Assembly (NCBI GenBank): GCA_049647245.1
Contig: JBARXH010000226.1
Span: 1-47,346 of the forward strand
Direction: 5' to 3'
Origin: Litorimonas sp049647245
GTDB lineage: Bacteria > Pseudomonadota > Alphaproteobacteria > Caulobacterales > Maricaulaceae
Length of the DNA: 47,346 bases
Numbering within the stretch: the first letter of the stretch is position 1; each line of letters starts with the position of its first letter. The translations under genes were made by a program, and so were the position numbers. Below are positions 34,479-42,821 of this stretch, one piece after another. The notes under the pieces were generated by a model. It searched no databases and was not told where the DNA came from. It was given only the letters and a program-made list of their open reading frames with translations.

Positions 34479-37100
34479 CTACGGACAGCCTTGCCACGCT
34501 TTCCCGCAGAACAGGCGGCATGACAGCTCATCGGGCCGAGCCGTTCCAGCACTGCGTTTCTCCGTCAGACATGTCTTGGCCTCACACTGACAGTTGCAGC
34601 CTTCGGACTCCGTATAGACGGGAATCGGGCAAATTGCCGGGAGGCCTCCCGGATCCCCCGCGCGGGGAGGAGACGGATTGCCGCCCGTGTCAGACCCAGG
34701 TCTGGAACTCCCGTTCCCCGTTCCGTTCGAAGGCGTGCCGCCCATGCCGAAGGCAGACCGGATGCGGTCGGCCCGGATATCGCGCATTTCGACATAGTTG
34801 TCGGTCTCGAACGTCTTAAGAAGTCCGCCCGCGCGCCAGCTGTCAGGGTAAGGCACGCTTCCATTCACCTTCACGGTTCCCGTCTGGAAGGCACCGGAGC
34901 ACGGGTCTTCCGTCGCCATGCGTTCCGCAAGCGCCCGACCTTCCCTGTCTCGGGTTTCCAGATCCTTGATCATCCCGATCCGAAGACTCTCGCGCATGAA
35001 CTCCTTCCGCCGGCGTTCCGTTTCGTCCAGGCGGATGAGGCATATATCGGCCGTCGCATTGAACCGCAGCATGTCCTTGGAGTGCTCGATGATCGTGATT
35101 GTCGCGGTGGGTGGTACGTCGCCCCGGGCTTCGATGGTGGTGTCGCTCATGGTCATCGACGCATCCGCGTCGAAAGTCCCTGTCATCCTGTTCTTCAGCA
35201 CGTCCGGGTTCCGAGGCCGAAGCGTGAAGGTGTCGCCATCGGGATTGGTCATGCCGAGTGTCAGGGCAGAATCGTCGCCGGCCCGTTGAATGACGCTCCA
35301 GTCCGTGCCCAGGCCGCGGTTGAAGATGGCATCCTCGGCGCCTCCGGCCTCGCTATCTCCGATCGGGCCGATCCCTGCCTCTCCCTGTTTGGCGGCGAAA
35401 GTCGTGGACCAGCCCGTGGAGACGTCGAACGGACTGTCGAGGCTTGCCACCTCGAGACTGAAGCGGATCTTCAAAGTCGGATCGGAATCGGGAATGCCGA
35501 ACCCGCCGATGGCATTCCGGCCAACCTGTCCGCCTGGAACATGGGACACGATCAACCGGGTCTCGTAGGGCGTGTCGCGCTTCACTTCCTGTTTCTCGAG
35601 CGAGAAGGAGCGGAAGAGCGTCCAGTCGTCCCGGTGCTGGACCAGAGATTGGAGACATTGATATTCGAGGGTGTTCGACAAGCGGCCCTCGCCGCAGCGG
35701 CGGCCCGTTGAGTCCGAGCTGCCGGCTACGAAGACATTGTCGACGACCTTCAATTCACCTTCGATTCTGATATGCAAGGTGCCGGTATAGTCCTGCCGAG
35801 CAGCACGGCTGACAAGATCGATGCAGAAGCTCGTATCCTGCGGGGCGACGAAGTCGTGAATTTCGAAAGGCGTGGTTTCGTCCAGGACGACCTTGCGGCA
35901 TCCGCCGAAGGACTCTTCCAGCCACTCATCCTCGCTGACCTTTCCGGCAAAACGGGTCTTCGGCCAGTTGGCATAGGCCGCCGCGAATTGCGGCATGAGG
36001 TATTTGATGCTCGACGTCCTGCGACCCGTATGATGCCGGATGAACTTGTCGATGTGCGGCACAATTTGCCCTGATCTAAATCGGGCTTTCATCAATTGTG
36101 TCAATGCACCCTTATCGAGACGCGCACCGAGTTGGTCCTCCAACAGGAACCACCAGAACGCTGTCGTCGAAAACTTGGTCTCATCGGCTTCCGAAGCAGT
36201 GTGACGAACCGAGCTATACTCCGTAAATGGAACGGTGAAATCCATCGGCATGTAGGTGTAGCGCTGACCGGCATCGGAATAGGAGCCGCGCGTCAATGGG
36301 ATGCGTGTCTCGGTTTCCATGAAGGCGATCGCAGGGAGCAGGCCCATAGTGCCGGCCCAGTCGTCCGGTTGTTGTTTGATGTTGCGGGAGACCATGTTTA
36401 GCCAATGGTCATGCTGGCGCAGCAAGGCGAATCCGGCCTGGAAATTAGCCGCAAAACGATCGTTGCGGATGGCATTCCAGCGCTCCGGGTGGACCTTTAT
36501 GTACTTCGTTTCGTCCCATCCTGGTGACAGGGGCGACTCATAGGCGTCCAGGGCGACATTGAAGAGCGTCGGCGCGGGTTTCTGTTCCGGGCCCGGCGTG
36601 TCGCAAAAGACGAGACTTTTTTTCAGCCAGTCCGTTTCATATGCGCTGTAGTCGGGCATGTAGACCGTCTGAGGAATGCTCAGAATCCGGTTCAGTTCGT
36701 CGGAATGCAATCCGTAATTCCCCAGCCAGGACGAGCCCTGCTTCAAGACATCAAGCAGAAGCCCATGATTTCTGGGTCCATCATGCTGAGGTGGGAGACG
36801 CCTGGAGTCGGCAATCAATCTGGTGGAAGACGCATCGACGCAGCGTCCGAAGCCTTGGTTGAGCACACCCATGGAATGGGCCTCCGCCATGAGAGTCCAG
36901 AATGGCACTGGCCGGTCGGCGAAGACGTTCCTGTCGCTCTGAGTCAGGACATCCAACCCGGTATCGGCAGGATCCAGCGGGATGAAAGCCCAGTCGTTAT
37001 TGCGTGCCGTTGCCGTGGAAAGGCTGGAGAGCGCGAACACCGCCGTCGCCAGACCGAGTGCGCCGATGCGCCGGATACGTCTCGTGAGATTCGGATTCAT
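34479..37100 (-). CDS. Large exported protein with Cys-rich C-terminus, unknown function
   Basis: An 873-residue protein with a signal peptide (RRIGALGLATAVFALSSLST, cleavage near TATA). The first half has aromatic, His- and Trp-rich segments (VPFWTLMAEAHSMGVLNQGF, KFSTTAFWWFLLEDQLGARL). The middle looks beta-rich (residues about 400-700). After a Gly/Ser/Pro linker near residue 800 the C-terminus is packed with cysteines: EGCNCQCEAKTC, LSCRLFCGKAWQGCP. I recognise no family. The ATG at 37100 is preferred over 37148 because it starts the signal peptide. It follows the four-module protein gene by 31 bases and is cotranscribed from operator copy D. Confidence 0.8.
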   Translation of the reverse strand: MNPNLTRRIRRIGALGLATAVFALSSLSTATARNNDWAFIPLDPADTGLDVLTQSDRNVFADRPVPFWTLMAEAHSMGVLNQGFGRCVDASSTRLIADSRRLPPQHDGPRNHGLLLDVLKQGSSWLGNYGLHSDELNRILSIPQTVYMPDYSAYETDWLKKSLVFCDTPGPEQKPAPTLFNVALDAYESPLSPGWDETKYIKVHPERWNAIRNDRFAANFQAGFALLRQHDHWLNMVSRNIKQQPDDWAGTMGLLPAIAFMETETRIPLTRGSYSDAGQRYTYMPMDFTVPFTEYSSVRHTASEADETKFSTTAFWWFLLEDQLGARLDKGALTQLMKARFRSGQIVPHIDKFIRHHTGRRTSSIKYLMPQFAAAYANWPKTRFAGKVSEDEWLEESFGGCRKVVLDETTPFEIHDFVAPQDTSFCIDLVSRAARQDYTGTLHIRIEGELKVVDNVFVAGSSDSTGRRCGEGRLSNTLEYQCLQSLVQHRDDWTLFRSFSLEKQEVKRDTPYETRLIVSHVPGGQVGRNAIGGFGIPDSDPTLKIRFSLEVASLDSPFDVSTGWSTTFAAKQGEAGIGPIGDSEAGGAEDAIFNRGLGTDWSVIQRAGDDSALTLGMTNPDGDTFTLRPRNPDVLKNRMTGTFDADASMTMSDTTIEARGDVPPTATITIIEHSKDMLRFNATADICLIRLDETERRRKEFMRESLRIGMIKDLETRDREGRALAERMATEDPCSGAFQTGTVKVNGSVPYPDSWRAGGLLKTFETDNYVEMRDIRADRIRSAFGMGGTPSNGTGNGSSRPGSDTGGNPSPPRAGDPGGLPAICPIPVYTESEGCNCQCEAKTCLTEKRSAGTARPDELSCRLFCGKAWQGCP

Positions 37101-37131
37101 GAAGCCGATCCGACCGATTCGATGGTCAAGA

Positions 37132-38754
37132 TTACTGGCCGAAGCCAAAGCTCATGCAAGCCGGGGCGAGCCCCATCATGGTCTGCATGATGCGCGGGTT
37201 TCCCATCATGGCGCGCGCGGCTTCCTCTTCGCTCATGCCGAGATTCTCCGCATAGGTCTCGAAAGCCCGGTCTTCGCCTTTCATCTGAGCGACCTGAATG
37301 TCGATCAACATGCTCCACTCGCTGTCGTTCAGATTCTTGTCGAAATGATCCGTCGCGCAATCGCAAATGGTGCCGCTCATTTCCCCATGCTCCAGCTTGC
37401 AGACCGCGGCATATCGGTCGCGCGTGCTGAGGCCGGATGTCCGAGACAGCGCTTCGCTCACGACGGACCGAGCGCTGGACTGTTCGCACCGTTCGGGGAG
37501 ATCCATAACCTCCGGAAGCATCATCGTGGCCTGCATCCGGTCGTCTTGCGGGGTCTGATTGCTAATCTGCGCGGCGAGCGCAGGTGGCAGGCCCGATCCG
37601 ACCAGAAGAGTGGCCGTCATGCGTTTCACGCTGTCCGATATGCTCGTGGGGACGGCTCCGGCGAATTCCCGAGATAGACACTGGCAATATGCGGGAGACC
37701 GGCCGTCCTCTCCGGCGCACCCTTGCGCGAGAACGTCCGCAGCAGGCGGAAGGCCCTGCGCGCTCTGTATCTGCGCAAGGTCGGGATTGTTTCTGATTGC
37801 CTCGAGTTCCGCATCGATACCGACTGCGTTCCGGCGGGCTTCGTCTCCGGCAGCCTGTTGTTCGAGACGGATCTCCGCCATCATCTCCTCGCCCGTTTGC
37901 GGACGTGGAGCCGGACGCGTCACGTCGATCGTTTCCAATCCCTCAGGCAGCCCTGCACGTTCGGCGGCCGTGCGCGTGGAGACATCGGACAACGCCTTCG
38001 TCTCCACGCTCTCCCCGTAGGTCAGGGCTGCACAGCGTGCCGTCGAGGCGAGCATACCATCCGTACCCCGAGTCGCGTCCATTTTTACGGAAGCCCGGTT
38101 GAGGGCCTGCTCGTACGCATCCACCGACAGTCCCATTTTCTTCGCGCGCATGCGATTCAATCCGGCGCGAGACCCGTCATCCCCAGAATAGTCGGTCACC
38201 GCCAAAAGAGAGGCCTTGTATTCCTGACGCGTCATCAGTCTTGAACGCAGAGCGATCGTGCACTGGCAGAATCTCTCTCCGGATGTTGCCGCGCACCCTT
38301 CATAATCGCCATCATAGGGATCACCGGTCGGACGTTCGGGCAGCGGAGTCAGGGGCGCGCCTTCGATCACGCACCCTTGCTCATAATAGATACCTTCACC
38401 TCCATGAGGGTCGTAGGCCGCGACAATGTCCATCATGGCCTGGTCGGATCCCATCGCGGCTTCCGCCACAGGGGCAAGTTCGACGATCTCGCCCAATTGC
38501 TCTCGGTACTGCAACCGGATGTAGTCTTCATAGGCCTTTGTGGGAGCCACATGCTGGTATGTCGCGATCCTGCGACCGACGCAGGCGCAGTCGATATGCG
38601 ACCGATCCAGCCCTTCGCACAATTGCTGATAATCTTGCTGGTCGGCGAGAAAGTCAGCGGTCTGCCCGCTGGCGGTGCCCACCATGCCGAAGAGCAGAAA
38701 GCTTGTGAAGACCATCTTCATGGCGATGGCCGAGTAATAGCGGATATGGAACAT
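37132..38754 (-). CDS. Exported protein with four C-x(8-11)-CxC-x(63-75)-C modules
   Basis: A 540-residue protein with a signal peptide ending TASG. It has exactly 16 cysteines in four repeats: C46/C56/C58/C128, C154/C163/C165/C241, C346/C357/C359/C423 and C452/C464/C466/C533. Each module starts with Cys, then CxC (CAC, CQC, CQC, CDC), then a helical stretch, then one Cys. They could hold two disulfides or a metal site each. Between modules 2 and 3 lies a charged, probably coiled linker (residues about 250-340). I recognise no family. The frame opens at 38820 inside operator D; ATG 38754 is preferred, ATG 38721 possible. First gene of a two-gene leftward operon. Confidence 0.82.
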   Translation of the reverse strand: MFHIRYYSAIAMKMVFTSFLLFGMVGTASGQTADFLADQQDYQQLCEGLDRSHIDCACVGRRIATYQHVAPTKAYEDYIRLQYREQLGEIVELAPVAEAAMGSDQAMMDIVAAYDPHGGEGIYYEQGCVIEGAPLTPLPERPTGDPYDGDYEGCAATSGERFCQCTIALRSRLMTRQEYKASLLAVTDYSGDDGSRAGLNRMRAKKMGLSVDAYEQALNRASVKMDATRGTDGMLASTARCAALTYGESVETKALSDVSTRTAAERAGLPEGLETIDVTRPAPRPQTGEEMMAEIRLEQQAAGDEARRNAVGIDAELEAIRNNPDLAQIQSAQGLPPAADVLAQGCAGEDGRSPAYCQCLSREFAGAVPTSISDSVKRMTATLLVGSGLPPALAAQISNQTPQDDRMQATMMLPEVMDLPERCEQSSARSVVSEALSRTSGLSTRDRYAAVCKLEHGEMSGTICDCATDHFDKNLNDSEWSMLIDIQVAQMKGEDRAFETYAENLGMSEEEAARAMMGNPRIMQTMMGLAPACMSFGFGQ

Positions 38755-38817
38755 CTGGATCGGCCCTCGAAGATCGGATGGAATTCCCAAAATCGTAGGA
38801 CGGCAGTCAGAGCCTAG

Positions 38818-38837
38818 CATGCGTCATATGACGTAAG
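38818..38837. promoter_or_regulatory. 20-bp palindromic operator, copy D
   Basis: CATGCGTCATATGACGTAAG, 9 of 10 consensus matches in each half, with a perfect GTCATATGAC core. It lies 63 bases upstream of the four-module protein gene (start 38754). Confidence 0.75.
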
Positions 38838-39129
38838 TGTGGGCAGGGGATAGGTTGTGATGCGGTGACAGGCTGACCTCCAAGATGATCACGGACATGA
38901 CAGCGTCGGCAAAAGCTTAGCCAGCATTTCCTGCTCCGGAAAACAGGCGCATCCTCCTGCCGCAGTCCATTTTCTCAAGGTTATCGTTTCGACCGAAAAT
39001 CCCTAGCGCAATCAATTTCCATGATCGCGGCGCACGCAGAACCTGGCGGCGGGTCGTAGCAAGACAGAAGAGACTGACCGCCATGCCATGCGACAGCTCG
39101 CCTCGACCATCTCGCCAAAGGGTGATCCC
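38838..39129. promoter_or_regulatory. Intergenic region with probable promoter of the MAA operon
   Basis: About 290 bases without a convincing gene. It must hold the promoter of the six-gene mycosporine operon; I see no clear sigma-70 or EcfG-type motif. AAAGGG (39117-39122) is the ribosome binding site of the first gene. Confidence 0.4.
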
Positions 39130-39828
39130 ATGACCAAGAAAGCTCTCCTGTTCGGTTCAATCGGAGCGGTTGCCGAAACGTCCGACATTCAGCGCCGGGC
39201 CTACAACGCGGCCTTGAAGGAGAACGGGGTGGACTGGGAATGGTCGCCGGAGACCTATTCCAGACTGCTCGGATCGTCCGGCGGAAAGGAGCGTCTCGAC
39301 CTGCTCTCCGCCGCGACGGGGCGCAACCTGTCGGATGCGGAGATAGACGCCATCCATGCGCGCAAGACCGAGATCGCCTGCGACGAGGTCCGCAGCAGCG
39401 GACAGGTCTCCTTGCGTCCCGGCGTCGCCGCGCTGGCCCGCCGCGCCAAGGAGGCCGGCATGAAGCTGGGGTTCGTCACCACGACCTACCGGCCCAATGT
39501 GGATGCGTTGCTGGACGCCTCCAACGGCGAACTGTCCGAGAGCGATCTGGACGTCATCGTCGTGCGCGACGATGTCGAGCGCGGCAAGCCCGCCCCCGAT
39601 GCCTACGTGTCGGCGCTGGAGCGACTGGGCATTTCGGCAAGCGAGGCCGTCGCCATCGAGGACACCGAAAACAGCGTGCTGTCCGCCAAGAGGGCGGGTC
39701 TGACCGTCATCGCCACGCCAGGCGCATTCACTGCCGGACAGGATACGTCGCAGGCGGACCTGACGCTCGACGCGTTGGGCGGACCCGACGGCGTGGACAG
39801 CCGGGTCATAGACCTGATCGACGCCTGA
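39130..39828 (+). CDS. HAD-superfamily protein lacking the catalytic Asp pair, first gene of MAA operon
   Basis: A 232-residue protein with the CbbY/beta-phosphoglucomutase type of HAD fold: a helical cap (residues about 15-85), motif II near LGFVTTTYRP, motif III Lys in VERGKPAPDAYVSAL and motif IV in AIEDTENSVLSAKRAGL. Motif I, normally DxDG, reads LLFGSIGAVAET: G9 replaces the nucleophile and I11 the acid/base Asp. Phosphatase or mutase activity by the usual mechanism is therefore unlikely. The ATG at 39130 follows AAAGGG; the earlier start at 39088 adds an unrelated leader. Four bases separate it from the dioxygenase gene. A binding, chaperone or regulatory role in the pathway is possible. 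Confidence 0.85.
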   Translation: MTKKALLFGSIGAVAETSDIQRRAYNAALKENGVDWEWSPETYSRLLGSSGGKERLDLLSAATGRNLSDAEIDAIHARKTEIACDEVRSSGQVSLRPGVAALARRAKEAGMKLGFVTTTYRPNVDALLDASNGELSESDLDVIVVRDDVERGKPAPDAYVSALERLGISASEAVAIEDTENSVLSAKRAGLTVIATPGAFTAGQDTSQADLTLDALGGPDGVDSRVIDLIDA

Positions 39829-39832
39829 ACCG

Positions 39833-40606
39833 GTGCGGCAGCGCCCTCTCCAACCGTTCGGGCTGGAAGTGCGGGATGTGGCGCTGGACGATCTGTCCGA
39901 GCGCGAACCCATGGCCCTGCGCGCGCTCATCGGGCGCGGACGCGTCGTCGTGTTCCGCGACCAGACGCTGGACGACTGTGCCTTCGTGAAGGCTCTGTCC
40001 AACCTCGGTGAAATGATGTTCACCGACGGCGAGACGCCCGTGCCGGGATCGCCCGAGCTGAACCTGGTCACCAATGTGGGACGTGCCCGCACCCCGCGCA
40101 GCGTCTTCCATACGGATACCAGCTACGTCTCCCGTCCTCCTGCGTTCACCGCCCTGCGCGCGGTCGAGGTGCCCAAGTCGGGCGGGGCGACACTGTTCTC
40201 CGATCAGGTGGCCGCGCTGCGTTCCCTCCCGGCACGCGTGCAGAGCTGGCTGAGTGGGCGGACGCTGCGCCATGCCTACGGAACGGAGGCGCTCCCCGAA
40301 GAGGAGTGCTGGCACCCGGCACTGCGACGGCATCCTGAAACCGGTGAGGCGGCGCTCTATCTCTCGACGCCGGAACGCTGCGATGCCTTCTCAGACGCGG
40401 ACTGCGACATGTCGAGGCGGATCATCGCGTTGCTGTACCGCCGGTCCTGCCGCGCGTCCCGCCTCTACCGTCACGACTGGCAGTCGGGCGACGTGGTGAT
40501 CTGGGACGACCGGTTGACGCTCCATCGGGCGGACCACAGCGCCGTCGTCGGCGCACGCACCTTCCACCGCGGCATGGTGCGCGGAGAAAGGCCCATCGCG
40601 GCATGA
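39833..40606 (+). CDS. TauD-family Fe(II)/2-oxoglutarate dioxygenase in MAA operon
   Basis: A 257-residue protein of the TauD/TfdA family. The iron-binding facial triad is visible: H93 and D95 in FHTDTSY and H231 in LTLHRADH; R242 and R246 in ARTFHRGMVRG are candidates for 2-oxoglutarate binding. GRGRVVVFRDQTLDD near the N-terminus is also typical. It starts with GTG 4 bases after the HAD gene and overlaps mysB as ATGA. In some cyanobacterial clusters a different dioxygenase family (MysH, phytanoyl-CoA type) tailors mycosporines to palythines; this enzyme may do a similar or new oxidation, which is inference. Confidence 0.85.
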   Translation: MRQRPLQPFGLEVRDVALDDLSEREPMALRALIGRGRVVVFRDQTLDDCAFVKALSNLGEMMFTDGETPVPGSPELNLVTNVGRARTPRSVFHTDTSYVSRPPAFTALRAVEVPKSGGATLFSDQVAALRSLPARVQSWLSGRTLRHAYGTEALPEEECWHPALRRHPETGEAALYLSTPERCDAFSDADCDMSRRIIALLYRRSCRASRLYRHDWQSGDVVIWDDRLTLHRADHSAVVGARTFHRGMVRGERPIAA

Positions 40607-41442
40607 CCGACATATCACGATCCCAGGGCGGCCTCCGGTCCGTCACTCCGCTCGGCATCGCTGCGCAGGAGATCGCGCAGCTCGCCGCGCGGGCGGAAGA
40701 CGGCACGATCGACGCGTTGAGCCTTGCCGCCGACCTGAAGCGGTTGAGCGACCTGGTGGGCGGGCTCGACCCGTATGTGGAAGCGGTGACTACGCCGGAG
40801 TCCGCCGCGCTCGCCGCCCTCAACGCGCGCACGGCGGAGGAGCCTTGGGGGGAACGGTTCGGAAGCGGCATGTCTTCGGTCGCGCTGGAAGCCGAGATGC
40901 TCTCCGGCCACGTCGAAGGCCAGTTCCTCAGGATGCTGGTCCGCGCCATGGGCGCGCGCCGTGTGCTGGAGATCGGCATGTTCACGGGCTATGGAGCCCT
41001 CGCCATGGCCGAGGCCTTGCCCGATGACGGCGAACTGGTCGCGCTGGAACTCGACCCTTACGTCGCGGAGTTCGCCAAGCCCAGCTTCGACAACGCGGCG
41101 GGCCGCAGGATCGAGGTGCGGGTCGGACCGGCGCTCGAAACCCTGCGCGACATGGAGGGCGATGCTCCGTTCGATTTCATCTTCATCGATGCCGACAAGG
41201 GCGGATACGCCGACTATCTTGACGCCATTCTGGACGGCGGTCTTCTGTCGGAGACAGGACTGATCGGCGTGGACAACACGCTGTTGCAGGGCGAACCGTA
41301 TCTTGCCGAACGAAGCCCCAACGGTCAGGCCATCGCCGACTTCAACGCCAAGGTCGCGGCGGATCCGCGCGTGGAGCAGGTGCTGGTGCCCTTGCGTGAC
41401 GGCGTTACGCTGATCGCGCGCAAGCCCGGACCCGCTGCGTGA
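40603..41442 (+). CDS. mysB: MysB-type O-methyltransferase (4-deoxygadusol synthesis)
   Basis: A 279-residue SAM-dependent methyltransferase of the CCoAOMT-like group. Family segments are present: GLDPYVEAVTTPES, EAEMLSGHVEGQFL, the SAM motif VLEIGMFTGYGALAMAEALP, FIFIDADKGGYADYL and VDNTLLQGEPYL. In MAA synthesis it methylates the demethyl-4-deoxygadusol made by MysA to give 4-deoxygadusol. Overlaps of 4 bases with the genes on both sides show tight coupling. The mysA, mysC and mysD homologues around it make the assignment firm. Confidence 0.92.
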   Translation: MTDISRSQGGLRSVTPLGIAAQEIAQLAARAEDGTIDALSLAADLKRLSDLVGGLDPYVEAVTTPESAALAALNARTAEEPWGERFGSGMSSVALEAEMLSGHVEGQFLRMLVRAMGARRVLEIGMFTGYGALAMAEALPDDGELVALELDPYVAEFAKPSFDNAAGRRIEVRVGPALETLRDMEGDAPFDFIFIDADKGGYADYLDAILDGGLLSETGLIGVDNTLLQGEPYLAERSPNGQAIADFNAKVAADPRVEQVLVPLRDGVTLIARKPGPAA

Positions 41443-42821
41443 ACTCTGCCGTCGTCGATACGCCCGACGTCGTGGTCGGCACGGCGCGTCCCGCGAAGGA
41501 TCGCGGCAAGACGCTGGCGACCTTGGCGGCGCTCGCCTTGGTCGCGCCGCTCAACGCTGCGCTGGTGGGGCCGGCTTGGCTTCTCTCGCTGTTCCTGCGC
41601 TGTCGTCCCGGGGCCGAGGGCCCGACCGTGCTGATCAGTGGCGGCAAGATGACCAAGGCCGGGGTTCTGGCGCGCGCCTTCCAACGTGCGGGCTGGCGCG
41701 TCATCCTGTCGGAGACAGACAAGTACCGGTTGACCGGGCATCGCTTCTCCCGTGCCGTTTCGCGGTTCGTGACCGTTCCGGAACCGACCGCGCCGGACTA
41801 TGCTGACGCGCTGGCGGATATCGTGACGGAACACCGGGTCGATCTCTACGTGCCCGTCTGCAGCCCGGTCGCGAGCTTGCACGACAGCCAGGCCGTCCCA
41901 CGCCTCGAAGGCCTTTGCGAAACCATCCACCTCTCGCCCGAGTGGATCGGAGTCATGGACGACAAGTTCCGGTTCGCCGAGACTGCGCTCGCCAAGGGTC
42001 TCGGCGCGCCGAAATCCTACCGCATTACGGACCCCGCGCAGGTGCTGGACCATGACTGGTCCAACGAGACGCGGCCCTTCATCCTGAAATCCATTGCCTA
42101 TGACGCGATCCGTCGGCTGGACCTGACGCGTCTGCCCCTGCCGAGCCAGGCGGAGATGCAGGCCTTCGTGGCGGACCTTCCCATCTCGGAGAGCAATCCC
42201 TGGGTCATGCAGGAGTTCATCGAGGGCCGGGAATACTGCACGCACGGGACGGTCGTGAACGGGCGGCTGACGGTCCACATCGCCTGCGACAGTTCCCCCT
42301 TCCAGATCAACTATGCCCATCTGGACAGGCCCGACATCCGCGACTGGGTGGAACGGTTCGTGGATGGCACGGACCTGACGGGCCAGATTTCGTTCGACTT
42401 CATCCAAGCCGACGATGACGGGCGGCTCTATGCGATAGAATGCAATCCGCGCACCCACAGCGCGATCACGCTGTTCAATGGTCAGGGCGGGCTGCCTGCG
42501 GCTTATCTGGGAGAGGCCGACGGTCCCGCGCTGGAGCCTCGGCCCGAATTGCGTCCGACCTACTGGCTCTATCACGAGATCGTCCGCCTGCTTCGCACGG
42601 CCGTCTTCGGCCGCGACCCCGGACAGCCCGGCTTTCGGGATCGCCTGCGCATTCTGGCCAACGGACGCGACGCTGTGTTCGACTGGCGCGACCCGCTTCC
42701 GTTCTTCATGCTGCACCACGTCCATATTCCGTCGCTTCTGATCCGCGACCTGAGGGTCGGTACGGGCTGGTCCAAGATCGACTTCAACATCGGCAAGCTG
42801 GTGCAGGAGGGCGGGGACTGA
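41439..42821 (+). CDS. mysC: MysC-type ATP-grasp ligase (mycosporine-glycine synthesis)
   Basis: A 460-residue ATP-grasp enzyme. An N-terminal hydrophobic stretch (residues about 24-50) may anchor it to the membrane. Then follow VLISGGKMTKAGVLARAF, YVPVCSPVASLHDSQ, FILKSIAYDAIRRLDLT, VMQEFIEGREYCTHG, DFIQADDDGRLYAIECNPRT with the metal-binding E-x-N, and RPTYWLYHEIVRLL. MysC joins glycine to 4-deoxygadusol using ATP. It starts with GTG overlapping the mysB stop by 4 bases, and its stop overlaps the mysD start by one base. Confidence 0.92.
   Translation: MNSAVVDTPDVVVGTARPAKDRGKTLATLAALALVAPLNAALVGPAWLLSLFLRCRPGAEGPTVLISGGKMTKAGVLARAFQRAGWRVILSETDKYRLTGHRFSRAVSRFVTVPEPTAPDYADALADIVTEHRVDLYVPVCSPVASLHDSQAVPRLEGLCETIHLSPEWIGVMDDKFRFAETALAKGLGAPKSYRITDPAQVLDHDWSNETRPFILKSIAYDAIRRLDLTRLPLPSQAEMQAFVADLPISESNPWVMQEFIEGREYCTHGTVVNGRLTVHIACDSSPFQINYAHLDRPDIRDWVERFVDGTDLTGQISFDFIQADDDGRLYAIECNPRTHSAITLFNGQGGLPAAYLGEADGPALEPRPELRPTYWLYHEIVRLLRTAVFGRDPGQPGFRDRLRILANGRDAVFDWRDPLPFFMLHHVHIPSLLIRDLRVGTGWSKIDFNIGKLVQEGGD

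Noticed and set aside
39833..40606. Calling the dioxygenase MysH
   Set aside because: MysH is a phytanoyl-CoA dioxygenase family protein; this one has the TauD/TfdA pattern (HTD near residue 93, distal His near 231).
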